Shown here: positions 1 through 5,293 of the stretch, piece after piece
How the letters are laid out: every line of letters starts with the position of its first letter
How positions within the stretch are numbered: the stretch's first letter is position 1
The notes under the pieces: generated by a model
Told to the model about the DNA's origin: nothing
The model's input: the letters and a program-made list of their open reading frames with translations, nothing else
The model's database searches: none
Source of the DNA: Bacteroidales bacterium Bact_16
GTDB taxonomy: Bacteria; Bacteroidota; Bacteroidia; Bacteroidales; UBA932
DNA length: 6,276 nucleotides
Assembly (NCBI GenBank): GCA_001602885.1
Contig: LUZH01000051.1
Span: 1-6,276, forward strand
Direction: 5' to 3'
Made by a program: the position numbers and the translations under genes

Positions 1-179
1 GGCATCTGCTCGGAACGGGCCTCAGCCATAAGGGCACGCAGACGCGGGTTGCCGGTCACGTCCGGACCGCCCTGCTTGACGGCGATGGTGATTTCCTTGC
101 CCAGTTTGGTGAACGTACGGGCCATGTGGCCCCAGCGCTTCAGTTTGCGCTCCTTGCGGAATTCAAATGCTCTTCCCAT
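1..179 (-). CDS. yebC: YebC/PmpR family protein (TACO1-like), N-terminal part only
   Basis: The reverse strand from the ATG at 179-177 encodes about 59 residues before the left edge. It begins MGRAFEFRKERKLKRWGHMA and contains FTKLGKEITIAVKQGGPD and NPRLRALMAEAR. These match the start of the YebC family in its Bacteroidota form, with MGRAFE- in place of the MAGHSKW- start seen in E. coli. Family members are about 240 residues, so roughly three quarters of the gene lies outside the window. They are cytosolic proteins described as DNA-binding transcription regulators (YebC/PmpR) and, in more recent work on homologues, as translation factors that relieve ribosome stalling at proline-rich stretches. 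I cannot tell which role applies here. The start lies 3 nt after the stop of the TPR gene, so the two are very probably co-transcribed. No strong Shine-Dalgarno sequence is visible, as is usual in Bacteroidota. Confidence 0.93.
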   Translation of the reverse strand, partial: MGRAFEFRKERKLKRWGHMARTFTKLGKEITIAVKQGGPDVTGNPRLRALMAEARSEQM

Positions 180-182
180 AAC

Positions 183-860
183 TTACTCGGATACTCTGGC
201 GATGTGTTTGGCAATCTCGTAGGCCTCCAGGGAGGACGGGTAGTCGTTCTGGATGGTCTGGTAGCAAGCCAGGGCCTCGGCCTTCTGGCCGAGCGCTTCG
301 AGGGCGTAACCCTCCTTGAGGAGGTATGCGGGAGTAAAGATGTTGTCGGCGGTGGAGATGGCGGCCTTGTAGCTGCGCACGGCGGCATCGTAGTTGCCGA
401 GAGCGACGTAGGCGTCGCCTTCGCAGGCCTTGGCGCGGGCAGCCAGGATCGGCTCCTTGCCGTTGTATTTCTTCAGGTAAGAAAGGGCCTCCTCGTTGTT
501 GCCGAGCTGCAGCTCGCAGATACCGGCATACAGGTAGACGGCCTTGCCGGCCTTGGCGCCGTACTCGGAGATGATGTCGGCGAAGCCGAGGACGTTGCCG
601 TCGCCGTTGAGCGCGAGCTCATACTCGCCGTCCTGGAAGCTCGCCTCGGCAGGATAGGCCTGCTGCATGGCTTCCACGCACTTGGGCTGGTAGATGAACT
701 TGCTGTAGGCCAGGATACCGAGGCCGATCACGAGAACTGCGGCCACGACGCCCCAGATCACTTTCTTGTTGTCGTTGTAGAACTGCTCGGTGGCGGAGAC
801 GGTCTGCTCGATATTCTCCTGCCGCAGGGCATCGATGTCGTTCTGTTTTTTCTGAGCCAT
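183..860 (-). CDS. Membrane-anchored tetratricopeptide repeat protein
   Basis: This 225-residue protein has a charged cytosolic N-terminus (1-33, ending NDNKK), one hydrophobic helix at about 34-52 (VIWGVVAAVLVIGLGILAY) and a soluble C-terminal part. The lysines before the helix favour N-in/C-out topology, placing the repeats in the periplasm. TPR-like helix pairs are visible at about 104-131 (GICELQLGNNEEALSYL), 140-168 (GDAYVALGNYDAAVRSY) and 175-208 (GYALEALGQKAEALACY), each with the small-residue and aromatic spacing of TPRs. The architecture resembles E. coli YfgM, a TPR protein near the Sec translocon, but this is only a similarity of layout. From memory, a TPR gene of this kind divergent from recF is common in Bacteroidota, often followed by ribH. 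Here yebC follows instead. The repeats suggest a protein-protein scaffold, and no enzymatic motif is seen. A well-formed promoter lies upstream. Confidence 0.88.
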   Translation of the reverse strand: MAQKKQNDIDALRQENIEQTVSATEQFYNDNKKVIWGVVAAVLVIGLGILAYSKFIYQPKCVEAMQQAYPAEASFQDGEYELALNGDGNVLGFADIISEYGAKAGKAVYLYAGICELQLGNNEEALSYLKKYNGKEPILAARAKACEGDAYVALGNYDAAVRSYKAAISTADNIFTPAYLLKEGYALEALGQKAEALACYQTIQNDYPSSLEAYEIAKHIARVSE

Positions 861-898
861 ATTGGATATTATTTTGATATTCGCTTTAAAATAGCCCG

Positions 899-929
899 CA
901 AAATTAGAAAAAATCCTTTAACTTTGCAA
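899..929 (-). promoter_or_regulatory. Promoter of the TPR-yebC operon (Bacteroidota type)
   Basis: On the minus strand, TTGC (929-926) is followed after exactly 19 nt by TAATTTTG (906-899), a full match to the Bacteroidota -7 element TAnnTTTG at the expected distance from a -33 TTG. Transcription should begin a few bases beyond 899, giving an AT-rich leader of roughly 30 nt before the ATG at 860. The -33 element overlaps the -7 element of the divergent recF promoter. The assignment is from pattern only. Confidence 0.72.
919..926 (+). promoter_or_regulatory. Putative -7 element of recF, 7 nt before the start codon
   Basis: TAACTTTG is a full match to the TAnnTTTG consensus and ends only 7 nt before the recF ATG. 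Transcription would therefore start at or within a few bases of the start codon, giving a leaderless or nearly leaderless mRNA. No TTTG or TTG is seen at the proper 19-21 nt upstream (bases near 895-900 read CCCGC), so the -33 half is poor and the promoter may be weak or activated. Confidence 0.55.
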
Positions 930-933
930 TACA

Positions 934-2034
934 ATGGCCACATTACAGAAGATCGTCATACAGGACTTCCGCAACATCCAGTTGCAAGAACTCACCTTCT
1001 CGCCCAACATCAACTGCATCAGCGGCGGCAACGGCGAAGGCAAGACCAATCTGCTTGACGCCATCTGGTATCTGTCCATGACCAAGAGCGCTTTCTCCAC
1101 TTCCGACCGCTTCAATTTCCGCCACGGCACTTCCGCCTTCGCCCTGTCCGGCACCTACGCCATGCCGGGCGGCAGCACGGCTCGCTTCAGCATCCGCGTG
1201 CAGGACGGCGGCCAGAAGAGCGTGCGGCGCGACGACAAGCCCTACGGGCGCATCTCGGAGCACATCGGCGTGCTGCCGATCGTGATGGTCTCCCCCGCCG
1301 ACATCGCGATGGTGAGCGAGTCGGGCGACGAGCGCCGCAAATTCGTCAACGCCGTGCTCTCGCAGATGGAGCAGCCCTACCTTTCCGACGTCCAGCAATA
1401 CAACCGCCTGCTGCTGCAGCGCAACAAGCTGCTCAAGGCGGGCGTCTGCGACGAAGACCTGCTGTCCACCTTCGACGAGCGGCTCTCCGTGCTGGCGCAG
1501 CCCATCTTCGAGCGGCGCAGCGCCTTCTGCGAGCGCCTCGTGCCCGTGGTGCAGCAGTACTACGCGGAGATCTCCGGCGGCCGCGAGCAGGTCGGGATCG
1601 AGTATCGCTCCGACCTGCAGAAAGGCAGCCTGGCGGAGATCCTGCGCGAGAAGCGCGACCGCGACCAGGTCTTCAAATTCACCACGGCAGGCGTCCAGCG
1701 CGACGATTTCCTCTTCACGATGGACGGCCATCCGATCCGCCGCTGCGGCTCGCAGGGGCAGCAGAAATCCTTCCTGGTCGCCCTCAAGTTCGCCCAGTAC
1801 GAGGTGATGAAAGCCGCCTGCGGCTTCCCGCCCATCATGCTGCTGGACGACCTCTTCGACAAGCTCGACATGAACCGCGTGGGCAACCTGCTCCGCGTGG
1901 TTGCAGACAAAGAATTCGGCCAGATCTTCCTGTCCGACTCCAACAAGGTCCGCACGGAGTCCATCGTGGACAAGCTCACCGCGGACCGCAGCTATTTCGA
2001 GACGGCAGGAGGCGTCTTCACGCCCAGGCAATGA
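934..2034 (+). CDS. recF: DNA replication/repair protein RecF
   Basis: A complete 366-residue RecF, close to the family's usual 360-370. RecF is a cytosolic SMC/ABC-type ATPase that binds gapped DNA with RecR and helps load RecA for gap repair and fork restart. Visible motifs are the N-terminal strand IVIQDFRNI; Walker A GGNGEGKT at 31-38; the ABC signature GSQGQQKS at 272-279; and Walker B IMLLDD at 301-306 with the D-loop LFDKLD at 307-312. All key ATPase residues are present. The start at 934 is fixed because the N-terminal strand begins almost at once and the upstream sequence is promoter-like. The stop overlaps the next gene's start as ATGA (2031-2034), which favours translational coupling. 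In this lineage recF sits next to DUF721 rather than in the dnaA-dnaN-recF-gyrB order of many other bacteria. Confidence 0.97.
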   Translation: MATLQKIVIQDFRNIQLQELTFSPNINCISGGNGEGKTNLLDAIWYLSMTKSAFSTSDRFNFRHGTSAFALSGTYAMPGGSTARFSIRVQDGGQKSVRRDDKPYGRISEHIGVLPIVMVSPADIAMVSESGDERRKFVNAVLSQMEQPYLSDVQQYNRLLLQRNKLLKAGVCDEDLLSTFDERLSVLAQPIFERRSAFCERLVPVVQQYYAEISGGREQVGIEYRSDLQKGSLAEILREKRDRDQVFKFTTAGVQRDDFLFTMDGHPIRRCGSQGQQKSFLVALKFAQYEVMKAACGFPPIMLLDDLFDKLDMNRVGNLLRVVADKEFGQIFLSDSNKVRTESIVDKLTADRSYFETAGGVFTPRQ

Positions 2035-2357
2035 GTCGTGTCGCCCGCAAAACCGCCGTTTCCCTCTCCGAGGCCATCCAGGAATACCTCAAGGCCGCCA
2101 AGCTCACCTCCGGCCTCAACACCCAGCGGATCTTCGCCGCGTGGGACGCCGCGTCGGGCGCCGGCCGCTACACCGTCCGCCGCTTCTTCCGCGACGGCCG
2201 GCTCTACATCACGGTCGACTCCTCCGTGGTGCGCAGCCAGCTGTCGTTCCAGCGCGACACCCTGATCGAGAAAATCAACGCCCTGCTCGCGCAGGACGAA
2301 CTGTTTACCCGGGACGACGCCCGCGTGGGCATCGTCAAAGAACTGATCCTGAAATGA
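2031..2357 (+). CDS. DUF721 family protein, DciA-like
   Basis: This is a 108-residue protein with the DUF721 pattern: a helical start (LSEAIQEYLKAAKL); the turn W38-DAASG; a basic strand (YTVRRFF); the G-x-L strand DGRLYITVDSS at 55-65; and the final helices RSQLSFQRDTLIEKIN at 68-83. DUF721 includes DciA, which interacts with the replicative helicase DnaB and supports its loading in bacteria without DnaC. Bacteroidota members are short and often lie beside recF, as here. Assignment to the family is firm, but helicase loading by this protein is inferred from DciA. Both ends overlap neighbours by 4 nt (ATGA at 2031-2034 and 2354-2357), so it is almost certainly translated in step with recF and pdxB. 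Confidence 0.87.
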   Translation: MSRVARKTAVSLSEAIQEYLKAAKLTSGLNTQRIFAAWDAASGAGRYTVRRFFRDGRLYITVDSSVVRSQLSFQRDTLIEKINALLAQDELFTRDDARVGIVKELILK

Positions 2358-3361
2358 AATTCGTCATCGACAAGGCCATTCCTTTCATCGAAGGCGTCTT
2401 CGAGCCGCTCGGCGCCGAAGTGATCTATAAAGAAGGCCCGGACATCGTCCGCGCCGACATCATCGACGCGGATGCGCTCGTCATCCGCACGCGCACCCGC
2501 TGCGACGCCGCCCTGCTGTCCGGCACCGCCGTCAAGCTCATCGCCACGGCCACCGCGAGCATGGACAACATCGACCAGGCCTGGTGCAAGGAACACGGCA
2601 TCTTCGTACAGAACGCCTCCGGCTGCAACGCCGGCGGCGTGACCAACTACGTCTTCTCCGCCCTCTTCGGGACCGCCTCGCGCAAGAGCATTCCCCTGAT
2701 GGGCAAGACCATCGGCATCATCGGCCTGGGCTCTGCCGGCACGCGCGTCGAGGAGATGGCCCGGGCCCTGGGCTTCAAGACGCTCCGCTACGACCCCCTG
2801 CGGGCCGAGAAGGAGGGCCCGGCCGAATTCCACGACCTCGACACCGTCCTCGCCGGCTCGGACATCATCACGATGCACATCCCCGTCAACGACACCACGC
2901 GCGGCATGGCGGACGCCGGCTTCTTCGGCAAGATGAAGCCCGGCGCCTTCTTCATCAACACCGCGCAGGGCGAGCTCGTCGTGGAGCAGGACCTGATCGA
3001 GGCCATTCCCCGCCTCGGGCCGGTGGCGCTCGACACCTGGTGCCACGAGCCGGACATCAACCGGCAGCTGCTCGACCTGGTGGACATCGCCACGCCCCAC
3101 ATCGCCGGCTACACCCTGCAGGGCAAGCAGATCGGCACCTCGATGGCCATCCGCGCCGTCGCGCGCTATTTCTCGCTGAGCTCGCTCTACGATTTCTTCC
3201 CGACCACGGAGATCGTCGAATACCAGGCCGTGCACATCGACGCCCACGAAAAGACGCAGGGCGAGATCGCCTCGGTCATCCAGTACAACTACCCGATCTT
3301 CACGGACGACTTCATAGAGCTGCGCATCAACTACAGCTACCGGCGCGAATTCTATTTCTGA
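2354..3361 (+). CDS. pdxB: 4-phosphoerythronate dehydrogenase, with atypical active site
   Basis: A 335-residue member of the D-2-hydroxyacid dehydrogenase family. PdxB oxidises 4-phospho-D-erythronate in the DXP-dependent route to pyridoxal 5'-phosphate. The PdxB subtype is supported by KLIATATASMDNID, by NASGCNAGGVTNYVFSAL, and by the C-terminal ending DDFIELRINYSYRREF, which matches the end of the short Bacteroidota-type dimerisation region. E. coli PdxB is longer, about 378 residues. The NAD site is GLGSAG at 124-129, with D147 at the end of the second strand. Of the catalytic triad, E232 (in WCHEPDIN) and H249 (in PHIAGY) are present. The arginine expected in N-T/A-S/C-R-G is glutamine 205, in NTAQGE. 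The codon is CAG, one base change from CGG. Activity or substrate may therefore differ. The start overlaps the previous stop by 4 nt. Confidence 0.88.
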   Translation: MKFVIDKAIPFIEGVFEPLGAEVIYKEGPDIVRADIIDADALVIRTRTRCDAALLSGTAVKLIATATASMDNIDQAWCKEHGIFVQNASGCNAGGVTNYVFSALFGTASRKSIPLMGKTIGIIGLGSAGTRVEEMARALGFKTLRYDPLRAEKEGPAEFHDLDTVLAGSDIITMHIPVNDTTRGMADAGFFGKMKPGAFFINTAQGELVVEQDLIEAIPRLGPVALDTWCHEPDINRQLLDLVDIATPHIAGYTLQGKQIGTSMAIRAVARYFSLSSLYDFFPTTEIVEYQAVHIDAHEKTQGEIASVIQYNYPIFTDDFIELRINYSYRREFYF

Positions 3362-3382
3362 ACCACACAACAATGACACGAT

Positions 3383-4876
3383 ATGGACAAAGCAACCATA
3401 AACGCACAGCTTGAACGCTTCCGCAAGGGATTTCCCTGGCTCAGGATCGTCGCGCCGGCCACGCCGCTGCGCGGCATCGAAGTGCTGACCGAAGCGCAGC
3501 AGGACGAGGCCATCCGCTATGCGGAAGAGGCCGAAGTCAACGGCCGCTGCAAGTTCGTGCCGGCTTCCGGCGCGGCCTCCCGCATGTTCAAGGACATCTT
3601 CGCCGGGATGGACACGCCCAACGCCGCCACCGAGCAGCTGGCCGCCCATCTTGAATATTTCGCCTTCTATTCCCCCGACGTGTTCGGGACGGCTCCGTAC
3701 GACCCGGCCGCGACCGCCCGCAAGCTGCTGACGGACGAGGGACTCGGCTACGGCAGCAAGCCCAAGGGCGTGCTGAAATTCCACCGCTACCCCGACGGCA
3801 CGCGCACCGCGCTGGCCGAGCACTTCGTCGAAGGGCAGGCCTACATGCGCAACGCCGACGGTTCCGTGGACCTGGTCGTGACCATCTCCCCGGAGCACCG
3901 CGCGCTCTTCGAGGCCGCCGTGGCGGAGATCCAGGCGGACTACGAGCAGCGCTACGGCGTGAAATACAACGTCACATTCACCTACCAGTCCAAGGACACC
4001 GACACGGTCGCCGTGGACGCGGACGGCAATCCGTTCCGCAAGGACGACGGCGAGATCCTCACCCGCCCGGCCGGCCACGGCGCGCTGATCCACAACCTCA
4101 ACGAGCTGGACGCGGAGCTTGTATCCATCAAGAACATCGACAACGTGTGCGTGGAGCGCATGCAGCCGCTCACCTACCGCTGGAAGAAGGTCCTGATGGG
4201 CCGCGCGCTGGAGCTGCGCGACCGCATCTTCGGCTACATCTTCGCGCTCGACCAGCTCACGCTGATGCGCAAGGAAATGGCGGACTTCTCCTATGTCCCC
4301 GTCTACAACATAGGCCAGGACGATCCTTTCGCCACGCCCGAATGCCAGGAGCTCTGCAACGAGATCGAAGCCTTCCTGCGCGACGAGCTCTGCGTCGAAA
4401 TCCCCGAACCCAGGGACAGCCGCGACCGCGCCGAACTGCTGCGCGCCAAGCTCGACCGCCCCATCCGCGTGTGCGGCATGGTCAAGAACCTCGGCGAGCC
4501 GGGCGGCGGGCCCTTCATCGTCCGCGACAAGGACGGAGGCACCTCCCTGCAGATCCTCGAAGCCGCACAGATCAATCCCGACGACCCGCTGGCCGTGGCT
4601 GCGCTGAATGGCGCCACGCACTTCAACCCGGTGGACCTGGTCTGCTGCCTGCACCGCCACGACGGCACGAAGTTCAACCTGCTCGACTATGTCGACGAGG
4701 AGACGGGCCTGATCAGCGCCAAGAGCTTCCAGGGCCGCGAGCTGCGCGCCCTCGAGCTCCCCGGCCTGTGGAACGGCTCGATGTCCGACTGGAACACCCT
4801 CTTCGTGGAGGTCCCGGTCGAGACTTTCAACCCGGTCAAGGTCGTGCTCGACCTGCTCCGCGAAGCACATCAGTAA
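3383..4876 (+). CDS. DUF4301 family protein, possible nucleotidyltransferase-like fold
   Basis: A 497-residue soluble protein with no signal peptide or membrane segment, matching DUF4301, a family of unknown function typical of Bacteroidota. Recognisable blocks are an N-terminal QLERFRKGFPWL; KFVPASGAASRMFK at 57-70; KPKGVLKFHRYPDG at 126-139; RPAGHGALIHNLNELDAEL at 228-246; IKNIDN at 249-254; and RVCGMVKNLGEPGGGPF at 362-378. The order of a Gly/Ala-rich SRMF loop, PKG, GHG and NIDN resembles UDP-sugar/UDP-GlcNAc pyrophosphorylases. A nucleotide-sugar or other nucleotidyltransferase role is therefore my inference, not an established fact. It starts 21 nt after pdxB, with no promoter-like element between them, so it is probably the last gene of the recF operon. 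The upstream ATG at 3373 is in another frame and ends after 13 codons. Confidence 0.85.
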   Translation: MDKATINAQLERFRKGFPWLRIVAPATPLRGIEVLTEAQQDEAIRYAEEAEVNGRCKFVPASGAASRMFKDIFAGMDTPNAATEQLAAHLEYFAFYSPDVFGTAPYDPAATARKLLTDEGLGYGSKPKGVLKFHRYPDGTRTALAEHFVEGQAYMRNADGSVDLVVTISPEHRALFEAAVAEIQADYEQRYGVKYNVTFTYQSKDTDTVAVDADGNPFRKDDGEILTRPAGHGALIHNLNELDAELVSIKNIDNVCVERMQPLTYRWKKVLMGRALELRDRIFGYIFALDQLTLMRKEMADFSYVPVYNIGQDDPFATPECQELCNEIEAFLRDELCVEIPEPRDSRDRAELLRAKLDRPIRVCGMVKNLGEPGGGPFIVRDKDGGTSLQILEAAQINPDDPLAVAALNGATHFNPVDLVCCLHRHDGTKFNLLDYVDEETGLISAKSFQGRELRALELPGLWNGSMSDWNTLFVEVPVETFNPVKVVLDLLREAHQ

Positions 4877-4904
4877 TGTCATTCTGAGCGCCAGCGAAGA
4901 ATCT
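4877..4904 (+). repeat. REP-like interspersed motif (ATTCTGAGCG...CGAAGAAT)
   Basis: Directly after the DUF4301 stop lies a 28-nt sequence with ATTCT (4881-4885) and AGAAT (4898-4902) as inverted arms around a GC-rich centre (GAGCGCCAGCGA). From memory, close variants of ATTCTGAGCG-AGCGAAGAATCT recur between genes in many Bacteroidota and some other phyla as short interspersed palindromes of unclear function. Only one copy is present in this window, so repetitiveness cannot be shown here. Confidence 0.55.
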
Positions 4905-4927
4905 AATTATTTTTAAAAAAGATTAGA
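4902..4927. repeat. AT-rich inverted repeat
   Basis: TCTAAT (4902-4907) and ATTAGA (4922-4927) are perfect inverted arms around a T5/A6 stretch (4910-4920) that could extend the pairing. It may be the inner part of the REP-like element or a weak upstream terminator for the recF operon. The stem is AT-only in its centre and would be marginal as RNA. Confidence 0.45.
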
Positions 4928-4951
4928 CTTTTCCGAAAAATTGACTATCTC

Positions 4952-5018
4952 GAGTCACCCAGACAGCAAAAGCCGCAGGAATGCATCCTGCGGCTTTTTT
5001 TTGCTGTCCGGGTGACTC
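4952..5018. terminator. Bidirectional intrinsic terminator nested in a longer inverted repeat
   Basis: The core is a perfect 10-bp stem, AGCCGCAGGA (4971-4980) with TCCTGCGGCT (4986-4995), a 5-nt loop and an 8-T tract (4995-5002): a textbook terminator for the plus-strand recF operon. Four A's on the left (4968-4971) would give a short U tract in the other direction. The structure continues outward. GACAGC (4962-4967) pairs with GCTGTC (5003-5008), and after one A/C mismatch GAGTCACCC (4952-4960) pairs perfectly with GGGTGACTC (5010-5018). The extended arms are not needed for termination and suggest an inserted palindromic element. Confidence 0.85.
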
Positions 5019-5033
5019 CGCTCCGCTTCATGA

Positions 5034-5055
5034 ACGAGGGGGCGTTCCCCCTCGT
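5034..5055. repeat. Perfect GC-rich hairpin, 9-bp stem
   Basis: ACGAGGGGG (5034-5042) and CCCCCTCGT (5047-5055) form a perfect 9-bp stem with a 4-nt loop (CGTT). There is no T tract after it, so it is not a standard intrinsic terminator. An alternative pairing of GAACG (5032-5036) with CGTTC (5043-5047) is also possible. Confidence 0.6.
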
Positions 5056-5061
5056 GCTCCC

Positions 5062-5087
5062 CTGCGTCGGCCTGCGGCCTCCGACAG
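5062..5087. repeat. Second GC-rich hairpin
   Basis: GTCGG (5066-5070) and CCGAC (5081-5085) pair around a GC-rich 10-nt middle, and CTG/AG bases outside them can extend the stem with bulges. It follows the previous hairpin by only 6 nt and has no U tract. Weaker than its neighbours. Confidence 0.4.
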
Positions 5088-5102
5088 CTCCAAAGCGATC
5101 AA

Positions 5103-5192
5103 GTGCGGAAGACGTCCCAAATAATCGCAGGTTACCCGCAAAAACAGCCTTTTTTGCGGAAGACGTCCCAGTTTTTGGGACGTCTTCCGCAC
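5103..5192. repeat. Three copies of a 16-nt repeat (two direct, one inverted)
   Basis: The sequence TGCGGAAGACGTCCCA occurs at 5104-5119 and 5155-5170, and inverted at 5176-5191. Copies 2 and 3 make a perfect 16-bp stem with a 5-nt loop (GTTTT). Copy 1 with copy 3 gives a perfect 17-bp alternative (5103-5119 with 5176-5192). The two direct copies start 51 bp apart. Each copy contains the palindrome GACGTC. A third option pairs CCGCAAAAA (5136-5144) with TTTTTGCGG (5151-5159), using the start of copy 2. The copies are identical, which suggests recent duplication or selection. Confidence 0.85.
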
Positions 5193-5238
5193 CCGAACAA
5201 AGGCAGTTTTAACTCAACTCCGCCGAGTAGTCTACGAC

Positions 5239-5275
5239 AAAAAGAGGCACTTGCATTCGCAGGTGCCTCTTTTTT
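5239..5275. terminator. Bidirectional intrinsic terminator for the lipoprotein gene
   Basis: AGAGGCAC (5243-5250) pairs with GTGCCTCT (5263-5270). The stem extends inward through a T-G wobble and TGC/GCA to an ATTC loop (5255-5258), and outward through A5 (5239-5243) against T6 (5270-5275). The A run gives a U tract on the minus strand, 24 nt beyond the lipoprotein stop, so it terminates that gene. The T run would also stop plus-strand transcription. Confidence 0.85.
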
Positions 5276-5279
5276 GTGT

Positions 5280-5293
5280 CCGGGTAACCCCGG
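5280..5293. repeat. Short GC hairpin before the lipoprotein stop
   Basis: CCGGG (5280-5284) and CCCGG (5289-5293) form a 5-bp stem with a TAAC loop, between terminator and stop codon. Its left half continues the TGTCCGGGTAAC sequence also seen, with one change, at the right flank of the other terminator (5005-5016). Confidence 0.4.

Noticed and set aside
861..933. Possible riboswitch or structured leader before recF or the TPR gene
   Set aside because: The region is only 73 bp, fully used by two overlapping promoters, and leaves a leader of about 30 nt at most.
126..1058. A 310-codon plus-strand frame across yebC, the TPR gene and the recF start
   Set aside because: It is antisense to two real genes and crosses the divergent promoter region; no family-like sequence.
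943..2031. A 362-codon minus-strand frame antisense to recF
   Set aside because: Same codon-shadow effect; recF on the plus strand has all the expected ATPase motifs.
2584..3414. A 276-codon plus-strand frame inside pdxB, +1 relative to it
   Set aside because: Its translation is dominated by R, H, P and G, a frame shadow of GC-rich pdxB. The start of a 486-codon frame at 1901, upstream of the pdxB ATG, is likewise rejected in favour of ATG 2354.
3373..3414. A 13-codon mini-ORF starting 10 nt before the DUF4301 ATG
   Set aside because: It is out of frame and overlaps the DUF4301 start. A leader-peptide role cannot be supported from sequence alone.
2204..4882. An 892-codon open frame on the minus strand, antisense to pdxB and the DUF4301 gene
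   Set aside because: It mirrors two well-supported genes. Its translation is a low-complexity run rich in V, D, G, E, A and R, typical of antisense frames in GC-rich coding DNA, with no recognisable domain.
5103..5192. Possible short CRISPR array
   Set aside because: There are only two direct copies and one inverted copy, repeats of 16 nt, and no regular spacers or cas genes nearby.
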